A program made the translations under genes and the position numbers. From contig JAFRJB010000006.1 in the NCBI GenBank assembly GCA_017432485.1, positions 1 through 39,058 of the forward strand: 39,058 bases of DNA. Reading direction: 5' to 3'. A model generated the notes under the pieces. It had not been told where the DNA came from and did no database searches. It saw only the letters and a list, made by a program, of their open reading frames with translations. The DNA comes from Clostridia bacterium (GTDB lineage Bacteria > Bacillota > Clostridia > Oscillospirales > Acutalibacteraceae). Shown here piece by piece: positions 1 through 6,174 of the stretch (position 1 is the stretch's first letter; every line of letters starts with the position of its first letter).

Positions 1-246
1 GCGACAAATAAGGATTTGTCGAGCTGTTTGCTCGACAACCCTTATTTGTCAGTTTTCAGTTTTCAGCTTTCAGTTTTCAGTTTCACCCACCGCGCGCTAT
101 GCGCGCACCGCCCTTGATAGGGCGGTTTCATAAAATGCAAGGCGTAGCCTTGCGACTGAACACTGATCACTGAACACAGAACACTGAACACTGAACACTC
201 AAATAAGGATTTGCGCGCTCGGAGAGCGCGACAAATTCTTATTTAC
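1..246. repeat. Composite modular repeat element (palindrome - heptamers - hairpins - inverted heptamers - palindrome)
   Basis: Positions 1-50 form a palindrome on the AAATAAGGATTTG theme with an inner GTCGAGC/GCTCGAC stem. Positions 51-88 are 7-bp repeats of the AGTTTTC type. Then come hairpins GCGCGC-TAT-GCGCGC (6-3-6), CCGCCCT-TGAT-AGGGCGG (7-4-7) and GCAAGGC-GTA-GCCTTGC (137-153, 7-3-7). Positions 154-199 are 7-bp repeats of the CTGAACA type, i.e. inverted relative to the first array. Positions 200-246 are a second palindrome. The right palindrome overlaps the stop codon of the neighbouring minus-strand gene and may serve as its transcription end. The left border is at the window edge, so the element could extend further. 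Confidence 0.85.
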
Positions 247-722
247 AGTGCTTTTTTAAATGCATCATAAATTGCATCGGCATCTTTGGAAGTACAGTAG
301 AAGACTGTATTGCCGCTCGTTTCGATAATCGCCGCTTTGAGCAGGGCATATTGGTCGGGTGCATAGTTTTGAAACAGGTTTTTCTGCTTTTGCACGCGCG
401 CCTCAATCGCTTCTTGAAAAGCGGGAGCATCCGCTTCATCTTTGAGTTTAACAATGAGCAGTTCCGAGCAGTCCATAATATTATCGTTAGCGTAGTAGAG
501 AATGCCCTCTTCCTTGCTTGTATCAAAGCCGAAGACCTTAGCGGCATCGGCAGCGGTTTTGCGGCTTAAAGCTGAGAAGTCAGCCGACTCTAAAACCGGT
601 GCGGCAATTTCTTTCACGCGCTTTTTTGTGCCGCCGGAATTGGAAAGGAACAGAAACGCCACAAAGCCGATGAGCAGCACCACGAGCACCGCCTCAATAA
701 TTTTATAAATATACTTAGTCAA
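243..722 (-). CDS. DUF4358-like membrane-anchored/exported protein
   Basis: The product is 159 aa. Residues 5-27 are a hydrophobic segment that could be a signal anchor, so the remaining soluble part probably lies outside the membrane. The C-terminal part has the pattern NYAPDQYALLKAAII....NTVFYCTSKDADAIYDAF, which I associate with the DUF4358 family of Firmicutes; its biochemical function is not known to me. The start is a TTG at 722-720, preceded by GGAGG on the minus strand, and it overlaps the stop of the upstream SGNH gene by 8 nt, so the two are translationally coupled. DUF4358 proteins are commonly found beside MBOAT O-acyltransferases and SGNH/DHHW partners, which suggests a role in extracellular polymer acylation (inference). 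The stop codon lies inside a repeat palindrome. Confidence 0.75.
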   Translation of the reverse strand: MTKYIYKIIEAVLVVLLIGFVAFLFLSNSGGTKKRVKEIAAPVLESADFSALSRKTAADAAKVFGFDTSKEEGILYYANDNIMDCSELLIVKLKDEADAPAFQEAIEARVQKQKNLFQNYAPDQYALLKAAIIETSGNTVFYCTSKDADAIYDAFKKAL

Positions 723-1500
723 CGTTCAATCCCACCTCCGTCAGCACATAGGGCAGAAATTGCTCCGAGTAGAAAGATGAAACCGGGTGAATACCGTCTA
801 AATCATAATAGTTTTTATCAAAAGAAGCCCACATAGAATCATAATCAATGTAGTGCACACCCACATCTTTAGCCATTTTTTTAAGTTCTTCATTATACGC
901 GCCGATAGCGCTCAGGTAAGGCTCGGCGGCAACCGCAGCGTCGGATACGGGGAAGATGCTGTCTACATAAATCTCAGTGTCGGGTAACTTCTCTTTGAGT
1001 GCGGCAACGATTGCACCGTATTCTTTTGCGTAGGCGGCGGCGTTAGCTTCACCGCTGATTTGGTTTTCACCGAAGTGCAGCACCAGCACCTTCGGGTTGG
1101 CGGCAACGATGTCATCTGTCATATCCTCAAGGTAGGCGGTGCCGGCACCGATTTCCGCCATGACCTGTGAAGAGTCAAGAATGCCGTATTCATAAATTGC
1201 TTTCATGATGCTGTCGCCCACAATAAGCACATCTTTAAAAGCGTATTCATAATTGCCTTCTTTAATCGCGGCGGCGATTTTTTTGCGGCGCTCGGCGCCC
1301 TCATATTTTTCTTGCGCTTTTTTGACAATACTGTCGGCTTTATTGCCGCCGATTTCTTCTAAAGCGTGCACATAAGAAACCCCTTTGGCGGTGTCTGCCT
1401 TTTGGGCGCGCTTGGGTACAAACACAACAAAAAGGCGAATGGATAGAATTCCAATCGCCACAATGAGTAGAAATGGTAATAATCGGTATATTTTTTTCAT
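715..1500 (-). CDS. Membrane-anchored SGNH/GDSL hydrolase-like protein
   Basis: The product is 261 aa with an N-terminal hydrophobic anchor (about residues 7-29). The rest resembles an SGNH hydrolase: VLIVGDSIM (block I, nucleophile Ser in GDS), a Gly in AEIGAG, LVLHFGENQ (block III Asn), and the C-terminal LDGIHP block carrying the Asp and His of the triad. Such proteins remove or transfer O-acetyl groups on cell-wall or exopolysaccharides. With the DUF4358 partner it looks like an accessory pair of an O-acetylation system, but no MBOAT gene lies in the window. ATG at 1500 follows TTGGAG on the minus strand, and a consensus promoter lies 21 nt further up. Substrate unknown. Confidence 0.8.
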   Translation of the reverse strand: MKKIYRLLPFLLIVAIGILSIRLFVVFVPKRAQKADTAKGVSYVHALEEIGGNKADSIVKKAQEKYEGAERRKKIAAAIKEGNYEYAFKDVLIVGDSIMKAIYEYGILDSSQVMAEIGAGTAYLEDMTDDIVAANPKVLVLHFGENQISGEANAAAYAKEYGAIVAALKEKLPDTEIYVDSIFPVSDAAVAAEPYLSAIGAYNEELKKMAKDVGVHYIDYDSMWASFDKNYYDLDGIHPVSSFYSEQFLPYVLTEVGLNVD

Positions 1501-1520
1501 CTAACACTCCAATATAGTGT

Positions 1521-1549
1521 ATTATATCATAGTATTTTTTTATTATCAA
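1521..1549 (-). promoter_or_regulatory. Sigma-A promoter of the SGNH-DUF4358 pair
   Basis: On the minus strand TTGATA (1549-1544), a 17-nt spacer and TATAAT (1526-1521). The -10 lies about 20 nt upstream of the ATG, giving a short leader that holds the GGAG ribosome site. Confidence 0.8.
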
Positions 1550-1681
1550 TACAATATATATTATTTTTTCTTTTTTCGCTCTTTTTTGCACAGAGCTTGT
1601 GATAGGCTCAAAAAAGAGGTGATAAAAGCTCTCGGAATGGAGTCTTTTTCACAACTAAAAACTTTAAAAAGGAGCCGAAAA

Positions 1682-1954
1682 ATGGAAATCTTTTGCCGCA
1701 AAGAGACCGGTGAAACGGGGCAGTTGGAGTATAAAATGGTGGAGAGCAAAGCGCAGCGCGGAGAACTGGGCACGGTGAGCGTTTACGGGTTGCGCATCAA
1801 GTACAGCGCGCCGGATAATTTTGAGTATTACAGCGCACCCGATTTGTCCTCAAAACCGCAGGTAATACTGCAGGTTATCAAGTATTTATTTGACCGCTCT
1901 GTTATGCCGGAACAGGCGGGGGAGAGCATTGAAGCATTTTTGCAAAGCGACTAA
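1682..1954 (+). CDS. Small conserved protein, DUF6514-like
   Basis: The product is 90 aa, without a signal peptide or membrane segment. The order of features, a beta-rich N-terminal half with 'VSVYGLRI', a middle 'YSAPDLSS' and a helical end 'LFDRSVMPEQAGESIEAFL', resembles the small Clostridial family DUF6514. I cannot name a function. I chose ATG 1682 because GGAG lies 7 nt upstream; the longer open frame back to 1517 would begin with an improbable Tyr/Phe-rich stretch encoded by A/T-rich promoter DNA. The gene is followed by the tRNA-Ser promoter. Family assignment is moderate; existence of the gene is likely. Confidence 0.7.
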   Translation: MEIFCRKETGETGQLEYKMVESKAQRGELGTVSVYGLRIKYSAPDNFEYYSAPDLSSKPQVILQVIKYLFDRSVMPEQAGESIEAFLQSD

Positions 1955-1961
1955 ATATTGC

Positions 1962-1990
1962 TTGACATTTATAGTTGGGTATGATAATAT
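1962..1990 (+). promoter_or_regulatory. tRNA-Ser promoter
   Basis: TTGACA (1962-1967), 17-nt spacer, TAATAT (1985-1990) with an extended TGA before the -10. The tRNA begins 12 nt downstream. Confidence 0.8.
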
Positions 1991-2002
1991 AATTTGGCAA
2001 AC

Positions 2003-2089
2003 GGAGAGGTGTCCGAGCGGTTTAAGGAGCTGGTCTTGAAAACCAGTGACTCGAGAGAGCCGTGGGTTCGAATCCCACCCTCTCAGCCA
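2003..2089 (+). tRNA. tRNA-Ser (anticodon UGA)
   Basis: This is a class II tRNA with a long variable arm. The anticodon stem CTGGT/ACCAG holds loop CTTGAAA, so the anticodon is UGA and it reads UCN codons. The T arm is GTGGG-TTCGAAT-CCCAC, followed by CCTCTCA, G73 and encoded CCA. The acceptor 5' strand is GGAGAGG, so the terminal pair is G1-A72, a mismatch; the variable arm GACTC/GAGCC also has one A-C mismatch. Otherwise it is a normal serine tRNA with its own strong promoter. It may be a drifted copy, or the A at 2085 may be an assembly error. Confidence 0.9.
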
Positions 2090-2091
2090 AT

Positions 2092-2336
2092 TGGGTACAA
2101 AGATTCGAGCCCCAATAGGTTTTAACCGCCTCTTTTTTCCAAATGCTTCGTTAAAATATCTCGCAATGCGACAGCATTCCTTCACTATTTTGCCTTGCCT
2201 TTGAAAAAAATAGGCAGGTAAAAACTGTAAAACACCTCTCACTAAGAATGATTTGTACCGTTTTTTTTGCGAGGATTGCAGCCTATTGCTTGCATGCTCT
2301 CGTAAGAGGCTATTGTGGCTCAAATCCTTGTACCCA
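2092..2336. repeat. Long-hairpin repeat element (family 2) between the two serine tRNAs
   Basis: Terminal inverted repeats pair TGGGTACAAAGATTCGAGCC (2092-2111) with its near-complement at 2317-2336 (18 of 20). The interior (2145-2202) has the string CTTCGTTAAAATATCTCGCA and later TTTTGCCTTGCC, shared in opposite orientation with the element at 5839-6117. It carries no ORF I can support. The left end lies 2 nt after the CCA of the upstream tRNA, and no good promoter is visible before the second tRNA. The element may therefore have been inserted into a two-tRNA operon. Confidence 0.65.
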
Positions 2337-2392
2337 TAGGAGTTCAAATCCTTGTACCCATAGGAGTTCAAATCATTGTACTCATAAGTGAA
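2321..2392. repeat. Three tandem copies of a 24-bp unit
   Basis: The unit CAAATCCTTGTACCCATAGG plus AGTT occurs at 2321-2344 and 2345-2368 (identical) and at 2369-2392 (diverged). Its first half is also the right terminal repeat of the element at 2092-2336, so the end of that element has been amplified. There is no spacer between the copies, so this is not a CRISPR array. Confidence 0.9.
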
Positions 2393-2416
2393 TATCAGTT
2401 ATTTTAGTTACCATTC

Positions 2417-2507
2417 GGAGAAGTACTCAAGTTGGTGACGAGGCGCCCCTGCTAAGGGCGTAGGTCGGGCAACCGGCGCAGGAGTTCGAGTCTCCTCTTC
2501 TCCGCCA
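2417..2507 (+). tRNA. tRNA-Ser (anticodon GCU)
   Basis: Class II tRNA: acceptor GGAGAAG/CTTCTCC, D stem CTC/GAG, anticodon stem CGCCC/GGGCG with loop CTGCTAA (anticodon GCU), variable stem GTCGG/CCGGC, G73 and encoded CCA. It reads AGC/AGU serine codons. All stems pair fully, unlike the neighbouring serine tRNA. A terminator follows directly. Confidence 0.95.
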
Positions 2508-2510
2508 CAA

Positions 2511-2538
2511 AAAACCTGCACATTGTGCAGGTTTTTTT
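2511..2538 (+). terminator. Rho-independent terminator after tRNA-Ser(GCU)
   Basis: Stem AACCTGCACA/TTGTGCAGGTT followed by seven T residues. Confidence 0.9.
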
Positions 2539-2550
2539 GCGCAGAGCGCT

Positions 2551-2854
2551 ACAAATAAGGATTTGTGGAGCCCTTGCGGCTCCCAAATCCTTATTTGTAA
2601 TCCGGAATGCGGAATGCGGAATTAAAGGTGGCAAGGCTACGCCTTGCATTTTAATGTTTCTTCACTGCAATCAGAATAACTAAAAAACACAAAAAATCTA
2701 ATAACTATAGGAAACTTGTGTTTAATAATTCCGGATATAGAGCGAAGCGGAACGGGTGAGGGTGTCCCTCCCAATAATTCCGAACTCCGAATTCCAAATT
2801 CCGAATTGCAGAGCAAAACTCGTTTTGCTCTGCTCGACAAATCCTGATTTGACA
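2551..2854. repeat. Composite modular repeat element
   Basis: The 5' palindrome (2551-2599) has an inner stem GGAGCC/GGCTCC. Heptamers CGGAATG (2602-2622) follow, then a GGTG-flanked 7-3-7 hairpin (2631-2647). Next comes about 90 bp of A/T-rich DNA, then module AGAGCGAAGCGGAACGGGTG with a GAGGG-TGT-CCCTC hairpin, then inverted heptamers of the TCCGAAT type (2780-2805). A strong hairpin GCAGAGCAAAA/TTTTGCTCTGC and a decayed palindrome (2836-2854) close it. Nothing coding is seen in this gap. Confidence 0.8.
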
Positions 2855-2944
2855 GCGGCGCCGAAAATGTGATATAATTCCAATTAGTGATGTGAGCATT
2901 TCTCGATCTTCACCAAAAATAAGTGAAAAATATTCAAAAATTTT

Positions 2945-3021
2945 AATGAATTCATTGAAAAAAGTAAAAAAATTCACAAAAAAATTATTTTGCTTGCAAA
3001 TTAATTTTTTTTCTGTATAAT
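2945..3021 (+). promoter_or_regulatory. Promoter region of the XRE regulator, with a palindrome upstream
   Basis: TTGCAA (2994-2999), 16-nt spacer, TATAAT (3016-3021). Upstream lies a perfect 12-bp palindrome AATGAATTCATT (2945-2956) in very A/T-rich DNA, a possible operator; HTH regulators of this kind often regulate themselves (inference). Confidence 0.6.
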
Positions 3022-3088
3022 AAAATATCATAGATAGTGTATTGGGAGATTTCTAAAAAAATCGCACTATTTAGGGGAGTAAAAAAAT

Positions 3089-3451
3089 ATGGTAGCGAAA
3101 ACTTTAAGAGCGTTTCGTAAAGCAAACGGGTTTACACAAAAGCAGATTGCCGATAAACTGAATATTGACCGTTCGACTTATTCGTATTACGAGTTAGGTA
3201 AGATTAACCCGAGCATCAGCTCTATGGTAACACTTTCCGAACTTTACGGCATTTCATTAGACGAAATGGTTCACTATGACCAGGCAGAGCCGATTTCCAC
3301 CGCGGCTTCGCCTTCAGCACCTTATGAGTCAATGCCTGTTTTGAGTGAGGATGAAAAGAAACTCGTCGCCTCGTACCGGCAGTTAAGCAGTGAAGCCAAA
3401 GAAGATGTGCTTATCAGTGTGATCAATATTGCGCGCGACAGCGCAAAGTAA
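3089..3451 (+). CDS. XRE-family helix-turn-helix transcriptional regulator
   Basis: The product is 120 aa. Residues 4-60 form a Cro/CI-type HTH domain: LRAFRKANGFTQKQIADKL, then the recognition-helix region NIDRSTYSYYELGKINPS and ITLSELYGIS-like packing (MVTLSELYGISLDEMV). A proline/alanine-rich linker (70-85) leads to a helical C-terminal tail ending SEAKEDVLISVINIARDSAK. ATG 3089 follows AGGGGAG. The target is unknown; the gene stands alone between its own promoter and terminator, so it may act in trans or on itself. Proteins of this shape are common single-domain regulators in Clostridia. Confidence 0.9.
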   Translation: MVAKTLRAFRKANGFTQKQIADKLNIDRSTYSYYELGKINPSISSMVTLSELYGISLDEMVHYDQAEPISTAASPSAPYESMPVLSEDEKKLVASYRQLSSEAKEDVLISVINIARDSAK

Positions 3452-3476
3452 AAAAACGGGCTGTGCCCGTTTTTTT
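3452..3476 (+). terminator. Terminator of the XRE regulator gene
   Basis: Stem ACGGGC-TGT-GCCCGT followed by a run of seven T. Confidence 0.92.
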
Positions 3477-3690
3477 AATGAATAGTGAATAATGAAAAAT
3501 GAATAATTATTGGCGGGGCACCCGCACCCGTTCCGCTTCGCTCTAATGGTTAGTCGGGTTTGCGATAGCAAACGAAACTATCAAAAGTGGTTGATGTTTT
3601 CATCTTAACCGCTTCATATCGCCCCTTGAAAGGGGAGATGTCGGCAGAGCCGACAGAGGGGTAGACACTGAAAACTGAAAACTGAACACT
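3477..3690. repeat. Partial modular repeat (heptamers - hairpins - inverted heptamers)
   Basis: Starts with 7-bp repeats of the AATAGTG/AATAATG type (to about 3510). A GGCGGGGCACCCGCACCCGT module follows (hairpin GCGGG-GCA-CCCGC, continuing TCCGCTTCGCTC), then GTTTGC-GATA-GCAAAC (3558-3573), a CCCCT-TGAA-AGGGG plus GTCGGC-AGA-GCCGAC cluster (3623-3662) and CTGAAAA/CTGAACA heptamers (3666-3690). No terminal palindromes and no gene. Confidence 0.75.
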
Positions 3691-3698
3691 ATGCAATA

Positions 3699-3727
3699 AA
3701 AGAGAATTGACGCCGTCAACTCTCTTT
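3699..3727 (-). terminator. Terminator of tdk, possibly bidirectional
   Basis: AAAGAGAGTTGACGG pairs with the CGTCAATTCTCTTT arm on the minus strand, with T-rich DNA on both sides. It contains the tdk stop codon. Confidence 0.75.
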
Positions 3728-4294
3728 TATTGCTTTCTTCCAGCACTTATGGCACATGGCGGTGTAGCGTTCATCGCCGCCCAAAAGCACTTGTTCGCCC
3801 TCGGTAATGACATTGCCGTTGTCATCAATGCGGGCGTTGACAATCGCTTTTCTGCCGCATTCGCAAATGTTTTTAATTTCAATAAACTTATCGGCAACTT
3901 CGAGCAGGCGCCGCGAGCCTTCAAAGAGATGTGTTCTGAAATCGGTGCGCAGCCCGAAGCAGAGCACCGGCACTTGCAGCTCATCCACAATGCGGCGCAT
4001 ATCATCAATCTGCGCGGCAGTAAAGAATTGCGACTCATCGGCAATAATGACATCGATTTTTTGCGCAAGGCGGTTTTCAAATTCATCCCAAATGCTCGTT
4101 TCGGGGGAGATGGGGGTGCATTTTGCCCTTAAACCAATGCGAGATGACACCACTTCCAAATCCTCGCGGTTATCAATGCTCGGCTTAATCAGCCACACTT
4201 TGAGCCCCTTTTCTTCATAGTTGAATTTTGTAATCAGCGCCTGTGCCGATTTGGAGGAGCCCATTGCTCCGTACTTAAAATATAACTTAGCCAC
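3716..4294 (-). CDS. tdk: Thymidine kinase
   Basis: Phosphorylates thymidine with ATP in the dTTP salvage route, in the cytoplasm. The product is 192 aa, the usual length of the type II enzyme. Residues 9-16 GAMGSSKS are the P-loop, residues 86-90 DESQF are the Walker B/DExQF motif, and a structural zinc site is formed by CEC (144-146) and CHKC near the end. I chose the GTG at 4294 because families of this type start MAKLYF.YGAMG..K and GAGAGG lies just upstream; a frame opening 36 nt earlier adds 12 residues without homology. It stands alone, divergent from spoIIP, with its own promoter and terminator. Confidence 0.95.
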   Translation of the reverse strand: MAKLYFKYGAMGSSKSAQALITKFNYEEKGLKVWLIKPSIDNREDLEVVSSRIGLRAKCTPISPETSIWDEFENRLAQKIDVIIADESQFFTAAQIDDMRRIVDELQVPVLCFGLRTDFRTHLFEGSRRLLEVADKFIEIKNICECGRKAIVNARIDDNGNVITEGEQVLLGGDERYTAMCHKCWKKAIKES

Positions 4295-4351
4295 TGTGCG
4301 TAACCTCTCTGCATCTATATTTTGTGTCACCAGACATATTAAGTAGTATAT

Positions 4352-4380
4352 ATAGTATCATATACCTGCGCGCAATGCAA
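4352..4380 (-). promoter_or_regulatory. tdk promoter
   Basis: Minus strand: TTGCAT (4380-4375), 17-nt spacer, TACTAT (4357-4352) with an extended TGA upstream of the -10. Confidence 0.65.
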
Positions 4381-4424
4381 CTTGGAATAATCACGAATAT
4401 TGGGTTAGATATTTGGTTATTCTT

Positions 4425-4680
4425 ACAAATAAGGATTTGGCGCGCTCTCCGACCGCGCAAATCCTTATTTGAAGTAATAAGTAAAAAGGAATAGTGAATA
4501 AGTGTGGGAGGGCTCTGCCCTCACCCGATTTTAACGTGCGGCAAACGCCGCACCAAAAGGAATTGAGCGAAGCGGAACGAGTGCGAGTGTCTCGCCCTCA
4601 CTTCTTACCTCTTCACTATTACTTCTTACTTCAATAAGGATTTGCGAGCCCGCAAGGGGCTCGACAAATCCTTATTTGTC
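4425..4680. repeat. Full composite modular repeat, copy 1 of a near-identical pair
   Basis: A 256-bp element. Palindrome 4425-4471 is followed by 7-bp repeats of the GAAGTAA/TAGTGAA type, hairpins GAGGGC-TCT-GCCCTC (6-3-6) and GTGCGGC-AAAC-GCCGCAC (7-4-7), and the GAGCGAAGCGGAACGAGTGC module with its CGAG-TGT-CTCG hairpin. Inverted heptamers ACTTCTT/CACTATT and palindrome 4632-4680 close it. By hand alignment it differs from 24355-24610 at about 9 of 256 positions, mostly in the end hairpins. Its right end touches the putative spoIIP promoter. No ORF. Confidence 0.92.
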
Positions 4681-4709
4681 GCATAAATCTTGTCCGCTTT
4701 TCATAGTCT
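4681..4709 (+). promoter_or_regulatory. Candidate sigma-E promoter of spoIIP
   Basis: GCATAAA (4681-4687), 14-nt spacer, CATAGTCT (4702-4709), which fits the sporulation sigma-E pattern of ATA at -35 and CATA...T at -10. spoIIP is sigma-E controlled in Bacillus subtilis. No sigma-A promoter is evident. Confidence 0.45.
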
Positions 4710-4730
4710 TTAGTAGGAAAAGAGGTCACT

Positions 4731-5840
4731 ATGAAAAAAACGGATAAGCTTATCATCGCTTTATTGCTGTGTGCAGCGGTGTTTTGTGCGGTAAAATTTG
4801 TGCCGAATAAGCAGCAGGTTGCCGTGCGTTTTCTGGAAAATCTGGTTAAAATCAGTGTCAGGGAAGGGCAGACAGCGTTTGTACAGGAGCACCTGAGTAT
4901 TTTTCGCCTGCTGCGCCACGAGATGGGAAACCCCTTGGTTTCTTCTCAAGGTGAAGAAGAGGAACCGGTGCGTGATTTGAGCCAAACCGATGCGGATGTT
5001 GAGGCGCTGCGCCAAAAGGCACTGAAAAAATCAAAAACCGTAAAGGCCGCCGGCAAGGTGGTGGAGCGCACGATTGTGAATATGACACAACAGGTTTCTG
5101 CGGGCGAAGTGAAGGTGCAAAACCGCACGGATAAAAACATTGATATTGATAAAATTGTAAAAGAAGGTGCAAACCTGAAAATCGCCGACAAAACCAAACC
5201 GACTGTTTTGATTTACCACACCCACACCCACGAATGCTATGTGCAATTAGATAAGGGTTTTTATATGAAAGGGGAAACCACGCAGTCTGCCGATAGCGCG
5301 CAAAATGTGGTGCGCGTGGGCGATGCGATTGTTGACCAATTGGAAAAAGCGGGTTTTTCGGTTATTCACGATACCGCCATTCATGATGATGACTATAACA
5401 ATTCCTATACCAATTCCGGCAAAGCAATCGATAAAATTTTGAAGAAATACCCCACGATTGAAGTGACGATTGATATTCACCGCGACTCGGTCGGGGTGGA
5501 GGGCGACAGCGCTGCGCGCACTTCTTTAGTCAAAGAAATTGCCGGCAAAAAGGCGGCGCAAGTTATGATAATCAGCGGCTGTGAGGAAAATGCGATTAAA
5601 GACTTTCCCGATTGGTACGACAATCTTCACTTTGCCTTGGGCTTGCAAAAGCAGTTTAGCGAAGACTTTCCGGGTTTGGCAAGACCGCTGTATTTTGCCG
5701 ACCGCAGATATAATATGTATAAGACCAAAAACTCGGTACTCATTGAGGTCGGTTCCGATGGCAATACACTGGAACAAGCCGTGTATTCCGGCAAGCTTGT
5801 GGGCGCTGCACTGGTCAATTACTTAGGGAAATATGTATAG
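4731..5840 (+). CDS. spoIIP: Stage II sporulation protein P (peptidoglycan amidase/endopeptidase)
   Basis: SpoIIP works with SpoIID and SpoIIM in the mother cell to thin septal peptidoglycan and drive engulfment. The product is 369 aa. Residues 5-25 are the membrane anchor; a coiled, charged linker (70-150) leads to the catalytic domain. Family signatures are visible: VLIYHTHTHE (zinc-binding His and Glu), NNSYTNS, TIDIHRDS and near the end NSVLIEVGS..NTLEQA. ATG 4731 follows AGAGGT. The gene has no hairpin terminator of its own; its TAG stop is overlapped by the left terminal repeat of the element at 5839-6117. Sure of the family. Confidence 0.95.
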   Translation: MKKTDKLIIALLLCAAVFCAVKFVPNKQQVAVRFLENLVKISVREGQTAFVQEHLSIFRLLRHEMGNPLVSSQGEEEEPVRDLSQTDADVEALRQKALKKSKTVKAAGKVVERTIVNMTQQVSAGEVKVQNRTDKNIDIDKIVKEGANLKIADKTKPTVLIYHTHTHECYVQLDKGFYMKGETTQSADSAQNVVRVGDAIVDQLEKAGFSVIHDTAIHDDDYNNSYTNSGKAIDKILKKYPTIEVTIDIHRDSVGVEGDSAARTSLVKEIAGKKAAQVMIISGCEENAIKDFPDWYDNLHFALGLQKQFSEDFPGLARPLYFADRRYNMYKTKNSVLIEVGSDGNTLEQAVYSGKLVGAALVNYLGKYV

Positions 5841-6117
5841 GCAGTACAGGTATTAAACAAACCCGCTTAAAATCCGCTATTTAAGCGAATTTTAGCGTTT
5901 TCAAACTTGATTGGCGCCAGCCAACCTGCGTTCTCAAACACTCAAATTCATCTTAACTATCAGGATTTTAAGTGCTATGCAGTTTATATTCTGCTGATTT
6001 GTTCTCAAGCAAGGCAAAAAACGCAGTCAATACTTGTATGTATTGCGAGTATTTTTAACGAAGTTTGAGGGCAAATCAGCGAATAGAAACCGGATTTGTA
6101 TAATGCCTGTACTGCCT
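5839..6117. repeat. Long-hairpin repeat element with terminal inverted repeats (family 2)
   Basis: AGGCAGTACAGGTATTA (5839-5855) pairs with TAATGCCTGTACTGCCT (6101-6117), 16 of 17. Inside are further inverted stretches (CGCTTAAAAT... at 5870-5897) and a core at 6007-6065. That core, read on the minus strand, contains CTTCGTTAAAAATACTCGCA, an AATAC/GTATT stem and TTTTTTGCCTTGCTT, matching the element at 2092-2336. The left end overlaps the spoIIP stop codon. This 325-bp gap holds no gene I can support. Confidence 0.75.
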
Positions 6118-6128
6118 GGCAAAATATC

Positions 6129-6166
6129 TTGATAAAACCCGCCTGCTTTGGTATAATCAAAGCAGG
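6129..6166 (+). promoter_or_regulatory. birA promoter bracketed by a perfect inverted repeat (candidate operator)
   Basis: TTGATA (6129-6134), 17-nt spacer, TATAAT (6152-6157). CCTGCTTTG (6142-6150) and CAAAGCAGG (6158-6166) form a perfect 9-bp inverted repeat around the -10 box. A protein bound here would block RNA polymerase. It does not resemble the TTGT(A/T)AAC-type BirA site. Confidence 0.7.
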
Positions 6167-6174
6167 TGATTTTT

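Noticed and set aside
1517..1681. N-terminal extension of the small DUF6514-like protein
   Set aside because: It would encode a Tyr/Phe run from A/T-rich DNA overlapping the divergent promoter; GGAG points to 1682.
1886..2371. A 161-codon minus-strand frame across the serine tRNA
   Set aside because: It runs through the tRNA and the repeat element and has repeated residues derived from the 24-bp units; not a gene.
2321..2392. Possible CRISPR array
   Set aside because: Units are directly contiguous without spacers, only three copies, no cas genes.
3707..4220. Plus-strand open frames opposite thymidine kinase
   Set aside because: They are shadows of tdk, whose P-loop, DESQF and zinc ligands are complete.
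4858..5246. Several minus-strand frames within spoIIP
   Set aside because: No ribosome sites or domains; fully inside a conserved gene.
6142..6166. Inverted repeat at birA as a transcription terminator
   Set aside because: It lies on top of the promoter, mostly upstream of the expected start, and no T run follows.
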